Assembly (NCBI RefSeq): GCF_013002715.1
Contig: NZ_JABENB010000001.1
Location: 2,232,001 to 2,296,000 of the forward strand
DNA length: 64,000 bases
Reading direction: 5' to 3'
From: Flexivirga aerilata
Lineage (GTDB): Bacteria; Actinomycetota; Actinomycetes; Actinomycetales; Dermatophilaceae
Part shown: positions 55,854 to 63,149 of the stretch, in pieces
Layout of the letters: each line of letters opens with the position of its first letter
Position numbering within the stretch: the first letter of the stretch is position 1
Program-made: the position numbers and the translations under genes
Notes under the pieces: generated by a model
Database searches by the model: none
What the model was told of the DNA's origin: nothing
Seen by the model: only the letters and a program-made list of their open reading frames with translations

Positions 55854-56879
55854 ATGAATGAGCAGCCACCCGCGGGAGAGGAGTCCCGCCGCGCACGACG
55901 GCGGCGGGTCGACAACCCGTTCGACCACCAGCAGCTGCCCACGCAACGACCGACTCCCGAGCCGCGGACGAGCGACCGGCTGCCGACGCGCCGGGAGCTT
56001 CGCGAACTTCGCGAGGGCAGATCGCGCAGCCAGGGCCGGGTGAAACTGCCGCCGGTGGGGGAGACGGTCACGCAACGCCGCACCCGGCGCCTGCGGGTGC
56101 TGGGCCTCGCGGTGCTCGTCGTCGCGCTCGTCGCCGCCGCCTTCGGGGTATGGCGCGTGCGCTCCGGCGGCTCGAAGCCCGCCTTCAGCCCGGTCGCGAC
56201 CAGTCTGCTGCCGCCCACCGCGTCGAGGATCGCCCCCGCTCCGCCACCGCCGACGTCGGTGCCGGCCTCCGGGTCCGGCACGCTCACGCCGATCGACTTC
56301 GCCGGGATGCCGAACGGTCTCGCGTCGAGTTCGTCCACGGCGTCGGGCCCGCAGATCCCGTTCGCGGTCGAGCTGGAGGCCGGCGCCGGGTTGCAGGCGA
56401 TCCAGGTCACTCAGCTCGCGGCCACCGTCCTGAACCCGCGGGTGGGGTGGCTGAGCAAGCCGAACACCAATCTGCAGCCGCTCAGTCCGGACGAGGTGGC
56501 CAAGGGCCGCAAGCCTGCCTTCGTCCTCGCGGTCGTGAGCCCGGCGATGATCGAAAAGCGTTGCGGCGCAGCGCAGTTGCTCTGCGGCAACGGCACCACG
56601 CGATACATCAGCACGCGGGCGTGGGTGGCGCCGCCCGCGGCATACGAGAAGGAGGCGGGAGCGTTCCAGCTCTACGCCTTCAACCACGAGATCGGCCTCG
56701 CGCTGGGCAAGCCGGAGGTGCGATGCAGCACGCCGGGGCGGGAGGCCTCGGTGATGCAGGACCAGACCAAACCGCTCGGCGGCTGCACGCCGTGGCCATG
56801 GGTGGTCAGCTCGACGGAGCTGCGGGGCGCCCTCGGCCAGCCGTCCGGCGCCGCCGCGACGTCAACTTCCGGCAGTTGA
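55854..56879 (+). CDS. DUF3152-like secreted protein with a lost zinc motif
   Basis: A 341-residue paralogue of the protein at 54284-55147. A charged N-terminus (RRARRRRVDNPFDHQQLPTQ) and one membrane helix (about 82-103) precede a Pro/Ser spacer and the DUF3152 domain (PFAVELEAGAGLQAIQVTQL). The motif here reads FNHEIGLALGKPEVRCSTPG near residue 277. The second and third zinc histidines are gone (HEIGL, no later His), while the flanking RCS.PG and GGCTPWPW match. It is therefore probably a non-catalytic partner or binding protein. ATG 55854. Confidence 0.83.
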   Translation: MNEQPPAGEESRRARRRRVDNPFDHQQLPTQRPTPEPRTSDRLPTRRELRELREGRSRSQGRVKLPPVGETVTQRRTRRLRVLGLAVLVVALVAAAFGVWRVRSGGSKPAFSPVATSLLPPTASRIAPAPPPPTSVPASGSGTLTPIDFAGMPNGLASSSSTASGPQIPFAVELEAGAGLQAIQVTQLAATVLNPRVGWLSKPNTNLQPLSPDEVAKGRKPAFVLAVVSPAMIEKRCGAAQLLCGNGTTRYISTRAWVAPPAAYEKEAGAFQLYAFNHEIGLALGKPEVRCSTPGREASVMQDQTKPLGGCTPWPWVVSSTELRGALGQPSGAAATSTSGS

Positions 56880-58103
56880 GCCAAGGCCCGCAAGCCGCCC
56901 GGCCGCCTCGGTGAGCACCTCGGGTCGCTTGCAGTAGGCAAACCGGACGAGCGTGCGCGCTGCGTCCTTGTCGTCGCAGAAGACCGACACCGGCACGCCG
57001 ACGACCCCGCAGAGCTCCGGAAGCCGCCAGCAGAAGTCGACCCCATCGGTCGCGCCGAGGGCTGCCGCGTCGGCGATGGTGAAGTAGGTGCCGGCCGGCC
57101 TGCTGACGGTCAGTCCGGCATTGACCAGACCGGCGGTGAGGATGTCGCGGGCCTCCTGCATGGTGGCCGCGAGCGCCCGGTAGAAGTCGTCGCCGAGTCG
57201 TAGTCCCGCCGCGATCGCCGGCTGGAAGGGGCCGCTGCCGACATACGTCAGGAACTGCTTGACGGTCGCGCACGCGGTCACGAGCGCCTCCGGGCCGGTC
57301 AGCCAGCCGACCTTCCAGCCGGTGGTGGAGAACGTCTTGCCGCCCGAGCTGATCGTGAGCGTCCGCTCGAACATGCCCGGCAGCGTCGCCATCGGGAGGT
57401 GCTGCGCGCCGTCGAAGGTGAGATGTTCATAGACCTCGTCGGTCACCACGATCGCGTCGTGCTCCCGCGCCAGCTGCGCGATCAGCTCGAGTTCGGCACG
57501 GGTGAAGACCTTGCCGGTCGGGTTGTGCGGGGTGTTGAGCAGCACGAGGCGGGTGCGGGGCGAGAACGCCGCACGCAGCGACGCCTCGTCGACCGCGAAG
57601 TCGGGAAACCGCAGCACGCTGGTGCGCCGGGCGGCGCCGGCGAGCGCGATGGTCGCGGCATAGGAGTCGTAGTAGGGCTCGAAGGTGACCACCTCGTCGC
57701 CGGGCTCGCAGAGCGCCAGCACCGCCGCCGCGATCGCCTCGGTCGCGCCCACCGTGACCAGCACCTGCCGGTCGGCGTCGAGGCGCAGGTCGTAGAAGCG
57801 CCGCTGATGCTCGGCGATCGCCGCCCGCAGGTCGGGTATGCCGCGGGCGGGCGGATACTGGTTTCGCCCCTCGTCGATGGTGGCCTTCGCCGCGGCCAGC
57901 ACGGGCTCCGGCCCGTCGGTGTCGGGGAAGCCCTGCCCGAGGTTGATCGCCCCGGTGCGAGCAGCGAGCGCGGACATCTCGCCGAAGATGGTGGCGCCGA
58001 AGCCGCGCATGCGTGCGATCAGCGGGTCCGGCAGGTCGAGCGGGTCCTGCAGGTGGAGCTGGTCGTGCTGGTTGAGCGGGTCGCTACTGGCGGCGGAAGT
58101 CAT
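56862..58103 (-). CDS. Class I/II PLP aminotransferase (kynurenine aminotransferase/DapC-like)
   Basis: A 413-residue aminotransferase. Motifs are INLGQGFPDTDGPEPVLAAA, GRNQYPPARGIPDLRAAIAE, VTVGATEAIAAAVLALCEPG, NTPHNPTGKVFTRAELELIA, VTDEVYEHLTF (PLP Asp), ISSGGKTFSTTGWKVGWLTG with the PLP Lys, and VRFAYCKR with the substrate Arg. Similar actinobacterial proteins are annotated as N-succinyldiaminopimelate or kynurenine aminotransferase. The 3' end overlaps the DUF3152-like gene by 18 bp. It is divergent from rpsB. Confidence 0.9.
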   Translation of the reverse strand: MTSAASSDPLNQHDQLHLQDPLDLPDPLIARMRGFGATIFGEMSALAARTGAINLGQGFPDTDGPEPVLAAAKATIDEGRNQYPPARGIPDLRAAIAEHQRRFYDLRLDADRQVLVTVGATEAIAAAVLALCEPGDEVVTFEPYYDSYAATIALAGAARRTSVLRFPDFAVDEASLRAAFSPRTRLVLLNTPHNPTGKVFTRAELELIAQLAREHDAIVVTDEVYEHLTFDGAQHLPMATLPGMFERTLTISSGGKTFSTTGWKVGWLTGPEALVTACATVKQFLTYVGSGPFQPAIAAGLRLGDDFYRALAATMQEARDILTAGLVNAGLTVSRPAGTYFTIADAAALGATDGVDFCWRLPELCGVVGVPVSVFCDDKDAARTLVRFAYCKRPEVLTEAAGRLAGLGSTAGS

Positions 58104-58153
58104 GCAGCCGATGCTAATGACGCACCGATTCGCGGTGGTCCCGGCCTTTCCCG

Positions 58154-58159
58154 TATCCT
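58154..58159 (+). promoter_or_regulatory. Candidate rpsB -10 box
   Basis: TATCCT in CCCGTATCCTGTGAGG lies 225 bp before rpsB, in the 281-bp gap to the divergent aminotransferase. The long leader that follows could carry S2 autoregulation, but no conserved structure was recognised. Otherwise nothing is seen in the gap. Confidence 0.45.
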
Positions 58160-58384
58160 GTGAGGTACGACTCGCGTGACTTCATCACCGATGAGGGTTC
58201 GCGGGTCGAATTCGCGCGTCCTCGACCGGCGCCTCCTCCTCACCGGGGAGCCCGGGGCAGACCCGCCAGTTCGTCATACGACATCGGTATGCCGATCCGG
58301 GTCCGTCAGGGCGCCAGGTTCACGAAGCACCACCGGTGCCTCGTGAAGACAACTGGAAACCTTTTGAGCAGAAAGGACTTCGGC

Positions 58385-59308
58385 ATGGCCGTCGTCACTA
58401 CCCGCCAGCTCCTCGAGAGCGGCGTCCACTTCGGGCACCAGACCCGTCGCTGGAACCCGAAGATGAAGCGCTTCATCCTGACCGAGCGCAACGGTATCTA
58501 CATCATCGACCTGCAGCAGTCGCTGACCTACATCGGCGACGCCTTCGAGTTCATCAAGGCCACGGTCGCCCACGGCGGCACCGTGCTGTTCGTCGGCACC
58601 AAGAAGCAGGCGCAGGAGTCGATCGCCGAGCAGGCCACCCGCGTCGGCATGCCCTACGTCAACCACCGCTGGCTCGGCGGCATGCTGACCAACTTCAACA
58701 CCGTCCACAAGCGTCTCGCCCGGCTCAAGGAGCTCGAGGAGATCGACTACGACGACGTGGCGGGTTCGGGTCGCACCAAGAAGGAGCTCCTCGTCCTCAA
58801 GCGTGAGAAGGACAAGCTGGAGCGCACCCTGGGCGGCATCCGCGACATGGCCAAGGTGCCGTCGGCGGTCTGGGTCGTGGACACCAAGAAGGAGCACCTC
58901 GCGGTCACCGAGGCGCGCAAGCTCAACATCCCGGTCGTCGCGATCCTCGACACCAACTGCGACCCCGACGAGGTCGACTACAAGATCCCGGGCAACGACG
59001 ACGCGATCCGTTCGGTCACCCTGCTGACCCGCGTGGTCGCCGACGCCGTCGCCGAGGGCCTGATCTCGCGCTCGCAGGGCCGCTCCGGCGCCGAGGCCGA
59101 GGGTGCCGAGGCCGAGCCGATGGCCGAGTGGGAGCGCGAGCTGCTCGCCTCCGAGGACGCCGCCGCCAAGACCGACGTCGAGACCGGCCCCACCTCGGTC
59201 AAGGAGGCCGCTGACGCGACCGCCGCCGCGGACGTCGTCGACCCGGCCGAGCAGGCCGCCGTTGCCGAGGCGACCGAGAAGACCGCCGAGGAAATCGCCG
59301 AGGCCTGA
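58385..59308 (+). CDS. rpsB: Ribosomal protein S2
   Basis: A 307-residue 30S protein. Landmarks are [34 protein letters not shown] [59 protein letters not shown] and [20 protein letters not shown]. The core ends near 235; the last 65 or so residues are Ala/Glu-rich and acidic, as in other actinobacterial S2. AAAGGA lies 8 nt before the ATG. Followed by tsf. Confidence 0.97.
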   Translation: MAVVTTRQLLESGVHFGHQTRRWNPKMKRFILTERNGIYIIDLQQSLTYIGDAFEFIKATVAHGGTVLFVGTKKQAQESIAEQATRVGMPYVNHRWLGGMLTNFNTVHKRLARLKELEEIDYDDVAGSGRTKKELLVLKREKDKLERTLGGIRDMAKVPSAVWVVDTKKEHLAVTEARKLNIPVVAILDTNCDPDEVDYKIPGNDDAIRSVTLLTRVVADAVAEGLISRSQGRSGAEAEGAEAEPMAEWERELLASEDAAAKTDVETGPTSVKEAADATAAADVVDPAEQAAVAEATEKTAEEIAEA

Positions 59309-59391
59309 GCCTGACCCCGAGCCCGAGCCATTTCGGGTTCACGGCCCGTACGTGCCGGTGTCGGCTGCTCGCCATACGGCTGCGCTGCACT

Positions 59392-59405
59392 GGCCCGTAC
59401 GGGCC
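59392..59405. repeat. Palindrome in the rpsB-tsf gap
   Basis: GGCCCGTACGGGCC is a perfect 14-bp palindrome, and a near-copy GGCCCGTACGTGCC lies at 59343-59356. Two such elements in the 148-bp rpsB-tsf gap could form hairpins that lower read-through and set the S2:EF-Ts ratio. Confidence 0.55.
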
Positions 59406-59456
59406 GCCACCATTTCCACCAAGTATTCGTAGTTCGCGAAGGAGCGAAACACACAC

Positions 59457-60284
59457 ATGGCCAACTACACCGCTGCCGACATCAAGGCGCTGCGCGAGCA
59501 GACCGGTGCCGGCATGCTCGACGTCAAGAAGGCGCTCGACGAGGCAGACGGCGACAAGGGCAAGGCCACCGAGATCCTGCGGGTCAAGGGCCTGAAGGGC
59601 GTCACCAAGCGTGAGGGCCGCTCGGCCTCCAACGGTCTGGTCACCGCCAAGGTCGAGGGCGGCGTGGGCACGCTGCTGGAGATCAACTGCGAGACCGACT
59701 TCGTCGCCAAGGGCGACAAGTTCATCGAGCTGGCCGACAAGGTGCTGGCGCAGGCCGTCGCCGCCAAGGCCACCGACGCGCAGAGCCTGCTGGAGTCGAC
59801 CGTCGACGGCGGCACCGTGCAGGACATGCTCGACCAGGCCGGCGCGACCATCGGCGAGAAGATCGAGGTGCGCCGGGTGGGCCGCCTCGAGGGTGAGAAC
59901 GTCGTCTCCTACCTGCACAAGACCAGCCCCGACCTGCCGGCGCAGATCGGTGTGCTCGTGGCCACCAAGGGCGGCGACGAGCAGACCGCCAAGGACGTCG
60001 CGATGCACATCGCCGCGTTCAGCCCGACCGTGCTGACCCGCGACGAGATTGACGCCGAGACCGTCGAGAACGAGCGCCGGGTGGCCGAGGCCACCGCCAA
60101 GGAGGAGGGCAAGCCCGAGGCCGCCCTGCCGAAGATCATCGAGGGCCGGGTCAACGGCTACTTCAAGGAGAACGTCCTGCTCGAGCAGCCGTTCGCCAAG
60201 GACTCCAAGAAGACCGTGCAGAAGGTCGCCGAGGAGGCGGGCGCGGACGTGACCGGCTTCCTGCGCTTCAAGGTCGGCGTCTGA
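59457..60284 (+). CDS. tsf: Elongation factor Ts
   Basis: A 275-residue nucleotide exchange factor for EF-Tu. The N-terminal UBA-like part is YTAADIKALREQTGAGMLDV with KKALDEADGDKGKATEILR. The exchange motif is EINCETDFVAKGDKF, and the C-terminal region is NVLLEQPFAKDSKKTVQKVA. GGAG precedes the ATG by about 13 nt. It ends the rpsB-tsf operon. Confidence 0.97.
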   Translation: MANYTAADIKALREQTGAGMLDVKKALDEADGDKGKATEILRVKGLKGVTKREGRSASNGLVTAKVEGGVGTLLEINCETDFVAKGDKFIELADKVLAQAVAAKATDAQSLLESTVDGGTVQDMLDQAGATIGEKIEVRRVGRLEGENVVSYLHKTSPDLPAQIGVLVATKGGDEQTAKDVAMHIAAFSPTVLTRDEIDAETVENERRVAEATAKEEGKPEAALPKIIEGRVNGYFKENVLLEQPFAKDSKKTVQKVAEEAGADVTGFLRFKVGV

Positions 60285-60397
60285 CGACACGCGTAGCGAA
60301 GGTTGCCGACGTAGCGACGTAGGAGCGCCGTCGGCGGCCGGAGCGGAGTGTGCGGAAGGCGCCGCGAAGGCACGGCGTCTGACGACACGCGTAGCGA
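60276..60397. repeat. 24-bp direct repeat spanning the tsf stop
   Basis: The sequence from the last tsf codons through the stop (GGCGTCTGACGACACGCGTA plus GCGA, 60276-60299) recurs exactly at 60374-60397, 98 bp downstream. A short duplication or slippage event at the gene end would explain it. The segment between reads as non-coding. Confidence 0.75.
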
Positions 60398-60403
60398 GTA
60401 CTG

Positions 60404-60439
60404 ACCGGCCCTGACGAGCTGTTGCTCGTCAGGGCCGGT
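60404..60439 (+). terminator. Terminator of rpsB-tsf
   Basis: ACCGGCCCTGACGAGC (60404-60419) pairs perfectly over 16 bp with GCTCGTCAGGGCCGGT (60424-60439), loop TGTT. It is the strongest simple hairpin seen in the window, 120 bp after the tsf stop. Confidence 0.9.
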
Positions 60440-60484
60440 TTGCGTCTGCGGGCTGCGCGTGGCACGGGGCTGGCGGCGTAGGGC

Positions 60485-60674
60485 GTGCAGAAGTCGCGAC
60501 GGTTGCGGGGTGTGCACGCGGATCGGCCCGGGGGCGTGCAGAAGTCGCGACGGTTGCGGGGTGTGCACGCGGACCGGCCCAGAGCGTGCAGAAGCCGCGA
60601 CGGTCGCGGGGTGTGCACGCGGACCGGCCCAGAGCGTGCAGAAGCCGCGACGGTCGCGGGCTGTGCACGCGGGC
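60485..60674. repeat. Four 50-bp tandem repeats
   Basis: Units start at 60485, 60536, 60586 and 60636. Each has GTGCAGAAGTCGCGACGG or GTGCAGAAGCCGCGACGG, then TTGCGGGG/TCGCGGGG, then TGTGCACGCGG. CGTGCA and TGCACG at the ends make a 6-bp inverted pair. The 12-13-bp joins (ACCGGCCCAGAGC) are almost identical, so this is a tandem repeat and not CRISPR. The core also occurs at 30980-31016. With the terminator it fills the 415-bp gap after tsf; no gene is seen. Confidence 0.85.
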
Positions 60675-60699
60675 TAGCTGGGCCGCGCTCTCATCGCTC

Positions 60700-61884
60700 C
60701 TACTGCGGCAACACAATTCGAGCGGGTATGACGGTGCCGTCCGGCTGCCGGCCGGCCTCGACCCAGGCGCGGTGGAACGCGCTGCCGGGTGCGACCTCTG
60801 CTCGCCGCTTCGGTTCCGCGACGATGTCGACGGGTGCGGTGATCGCGGCGCGCTGTGCGGGGGGAGTGGTCCGGCGCGCGTGCTGCACCGCGTCCCGCAA
60901 CGCGCGGGCGAGCGGCTTGATCTCGTGATCGACGGTGACCAGGCCGAGGTCGTACTCGCGCTCGGGGAAGTCGAGCTGGGCGCGGTCGATGTCGTGCGAG
61001 CACCACCAGGTGATGCCGGTGAGCGTCGGCAGCGCCGTCACGCAGGCGACCGTGCGGGCGACGAACTCCTCGGCGTCGGCGACCGGCACCTGCTCGGTCG
61101 GCGCGCCCACCTCCTGCAGCCAGATCGGCCGGTCGACGGGCCCGCAGGCCGCGGCGAGGCAGGCCAGGTAGGCGGCGTGGCTGGTGGTCGCCGGGCCGGT
61201 CGGGCCGTCGAGCGCGCTGCCGTTGAACACCCACGAGTGCACTGAGGTCTGGTCGCCGAAGCGGGTGACGTCGCCCGGCGCGAACGGGTGGTCCGGCGCG
61301 TAGAGCGCGTCGTCATACAGCGAATGGATGACCTGGCGCCCGCCCGCGACCTCGCGCACGACGGAGACGAGCTCGCCGGCCCACTGCGTCGACTCCTCGA
61401 GGGTGGTGGAGTTGGCGGGCCACAGGTTGTTGACCTCGTTGCCGATGGTGATGGCGAAGACGTTGGGCTCCTGCACGACCTCACCGGTGAGCGCCCGCGC
61501 GTAGCTGTGGATGCCCTCCCGCACGCGCGCATCGACGAACACGCTGCCGTCGTGCCAGGTGCGCATCCACGACGGCAGGAAGTCGAAGCTGGACAGGTGG
61601 CCCTGCAGCAGGTCCACCGACACCTCGAGCCCAGCCTCTCCCGCAAGACGTATGACGGTGCGCACGTCGGCCATGGCCGTCGGTCGCAGGTGCCCGCGGC
61701 CCGGCTGGATCCACGGCCAGATGGGGAAGATGCGCACGTGATCCATTCCGAGGGCCGCGAGGTCGGCGAGGTCGCGGCGCACCGCGTCGGCGTCCAGATC
61801 CAGCCAGCTGTAGAACCAGCCTCGGGACGGCACGTAGTTGGCGCCGAACCGCAGCGGGCGCTCGGCGGGGGAGACCTCGGGCAT
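60700..61884 (-). CDS. Clan GH-A glycoside hydrolase (GH5-like)
   Basis: A 394-residue TIM-barrel hydrolase with no signal peptide, so probably cytosolic. It starts RPLRFGANYVPSRGWFYSWL. The acid/base Glu is in VFAITIGNEVNNLWPAN (about residue 149) and the nucleophile Glu in RPIWLQEVGAPTEQV (about 256). ITWWCSHDIDRAQLDFPERE follows. It would act on oligosaccharides imported by the neighbouring ABC system. Linkage specificity cannot be read; beta-mannosidase- or glucanase-like activity is typical of the clan. The start ATG (61884) follows an operator-like site. Confidence 0.85.
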   Translation of the reverse strand: MPEVSPAERPLRFGANYVPSRGWFYSWLDLDADAVRRDLADLAALGMDHVRIFPIWPWIQPGRGHLRPTAMADVRTVIRLAGEAGLEVSVDLLQGHLSSFDFLPSWMRTWHDGSVFVDARVREGIHSYARALTGEVVQEPNVFAITIGNEVNNLWPANSTTLEESTQWAGELVSVVREVAGGRQVIHSLYDDALYAPDHPFAPGDVTRFGDQTSVHSWVFNGSALDGPTGPATTSHAAYLACLAAACGPVDRPIWLQEVGAPTEQVPVADAEEFVARTVACVTALPTLTGITWWCSHDIDRAQLDFPEREYDLGLVTVDHEIKPLARALRDAVQHARRTTPPAQRAAITAPVDIVAEPKRRAEVAPGSAFHRAWVEAGRQPDGTVIPARIVLPQ

Positions 61885-61894
61885 GGCGCTGACC

Positions 61895-61908
61895 CTAGAA
61901 CGGTTTAG
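61895..61908. promoter_or_regulatory. Candidate LacI operator before the glycoside hydrolase
   Basis: CTAGAACGGTTTAG is a near-palindrome (CTA/TAG ends, central CG) 11 bp upstream of the hydrolase ATG. It matches CTAGACCGGTTTTG at 63077-63090 in 12 of 14 positions. Confidence 0.55.
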
Positions 61909-61950
61909 CGCGAGCGGCAACCGATCGTGCCAGCACGTGGCCGCAGGCCG

Positions 61951-62967
61951 TCAGTCGCGCGGTGGCGTGGTGCTCTCGCGCACCACGAGTTGCGGCACCG
62001 AGGCCTGCATGCGCACGGGGGTCGCCGGCGCGGCGATCGTGCGGATCAGGCAGTCGGCGACCTGCTCGCCGAGCGCGAAGGTGTCACGCGACAGGGCGGT
62101 CAGGGACGGGTGCATCAGCCGCGCCAGGACGGAGTCGTCAAAGGACACGATCGACACGTCGCGGGGGACCGACCGGCCCATCTCCATGGCGACGCCGAGG
62201 CCGGCGACCGCCATGAGGTCGCTGTCGAAGATGAGGGCGGACGGTGTGGGCCGGACGGTCAGGGCAGCGCGGGTCGCCGCCGCGCCCTCGGTGTCGGAGA
62301 AGTCGGTCGTGGTCGTCGCGACCTGCAGGCCGAGCGTCTCCGCGGCGGCCTTGAGCGCGGCGATCCGGCGGCGCGTGTGGCGCAGTGACGGGAGCCCGGC
62401 GATGTGATGGATGCGAGTGTGGCCGAGGGCCGCGAGGTATTCGGCGATCGTGCGCATGGCAGCCCGGTCATCGGCTACGACCGTCGAAATCCGTTGTCCC
62501 CGTGTGGGATCGCCGAGTGCCACCGCGGGCAGGTCGAGTCGTTCGAGCTCGGCGATGCGCGGATCGGGTGTCAGCAGGTCGAGCAGGACGACGCCGTCGA
62601 CGCGGTCCTCCGCGGCCCAGCTGCGATAGACGTCGAGCTCGGCCGCGGTGTCCTCCACGACCATCAACTGCAGGCCGACCCCGTGCGCGGACAGGCCAGC
62701 CTGCAGGCCGGAGATGAGCTGGGCGAAGAACGGCTCCACACCGAGGGTCCGGGCGGGGCGGGCCGAGACGAGTCCGACCAGGCCGGTGGTGGAGCGCCCG
62801 AGTGCGCGCGCCGCGCTGTGCGGGCGCCACTGCCGGCGCTCGACGATCTCCAGGATGCGCTTGCGCGTCTCGTCGCTGACGCCGGGCCGGCCGTTCAGCG
62901 CGAACGACACCGCTCCCTTCGACACGCCGGCCTCCCGTGCGATGTCGGCGATCGTCGGTCGTGCCAT
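61951..62967 (-). CDS. LacI-family transcriptional repressor
   Basis: A 338-residue regulator. The LacI helix-turn-helix and hinge are MARPTIADIAREAGVSKGAV, SFALNGRPGVSDETRKRILE and RPHSAARALG (residues 1-58). The periplasmic-binding-like effector domain includes LVGLVSARPARTLGVEPFFA, IFDSDLMAVAGLGVAMEMGR and VSIVSFDDSVLARLMHPSLT. The start ATG 62967 was taken for its fit to the family; ATG 63051 is too far upstream. It lies between the hydrolase (same strand, downstream) and the sugar-binding gene (divergent). Confidence 0.93.
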   Translation of the reverse strand: MARPTIADIAREAGVSKGAVSFALNGRPGVSDETRKRILEIVERRQWRPHSAARALGRSTTGLVGLVSARPARTLGVEPFFAQLISGLQAGLSAHGVGLQLMVVEDTAAELDVYRSWAAEDRVDGVVLLDLLTPDPRIAELERLDLPAVALGDPTRGQRISTVVADDRAAMRTIAEYLAALGHTRIHHIAGLPSLRHTRRRIAALKAAAETLGLQVATTTTDFSDTEGAAATRAALTVRPTPSALIFDSDLMAVAGLGVAMEMGRSVPRDVSIVSFDDSVLARLMHPSLTALSRDTFALGEQVADCLIRTIAAPATPVRMQASVPQLVVRESTTPPRD

Positions 62968-63076
62968 GAGAACCCCTTCGTACTGCGCCGTGCGCACTTC
63001 GGGCCGGCAACTGATACCGACGGTTCTACCGGGATCTGCTTGACAGCACAATCTTCGCTCGCGATAGTTCGATGAA

Positions 63077-63090
63077 CTAGACCGGTTTTG
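63077..63090. promoter_or_regulatory. Candidate LacI operator before the sugar-binding lipoprotein
   Basis: CTAGACCGGTTTTG contains the central palindrome ACCGGT and lies 60 bp upstream of the lipoprotein ATG, in the divergent gap with lacI. It shares 12 of 14 bases with the site at 61895-61908. Confidence 0.55.
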
Positions 63091-63149
63091 TGGACTGCGT
63101 CACCCGAGACGCGGCGCGGGCCGATCTCGCTCGCGGAGGAGTGGACTCG

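Noticed and set aside
58104..58384. A small gene or riboswitch in the rpsB leader
   Set aside because: No riboswitch consensus or coding bias was seen; only a promoter-like box is supported.
60485..60674. CRISPR array
   Set aside because: Repeats are regularly spaced, but the 12-13-bp joins are almost identical and not unique spacers, and no cas gene is present.
60429..60716. Small proteins with repeated PSRLLHA/PATVATSA segments
   Set aside because: They are translations of the 50-bp tandem repeats in several frames on both strands, with no ribosome site.
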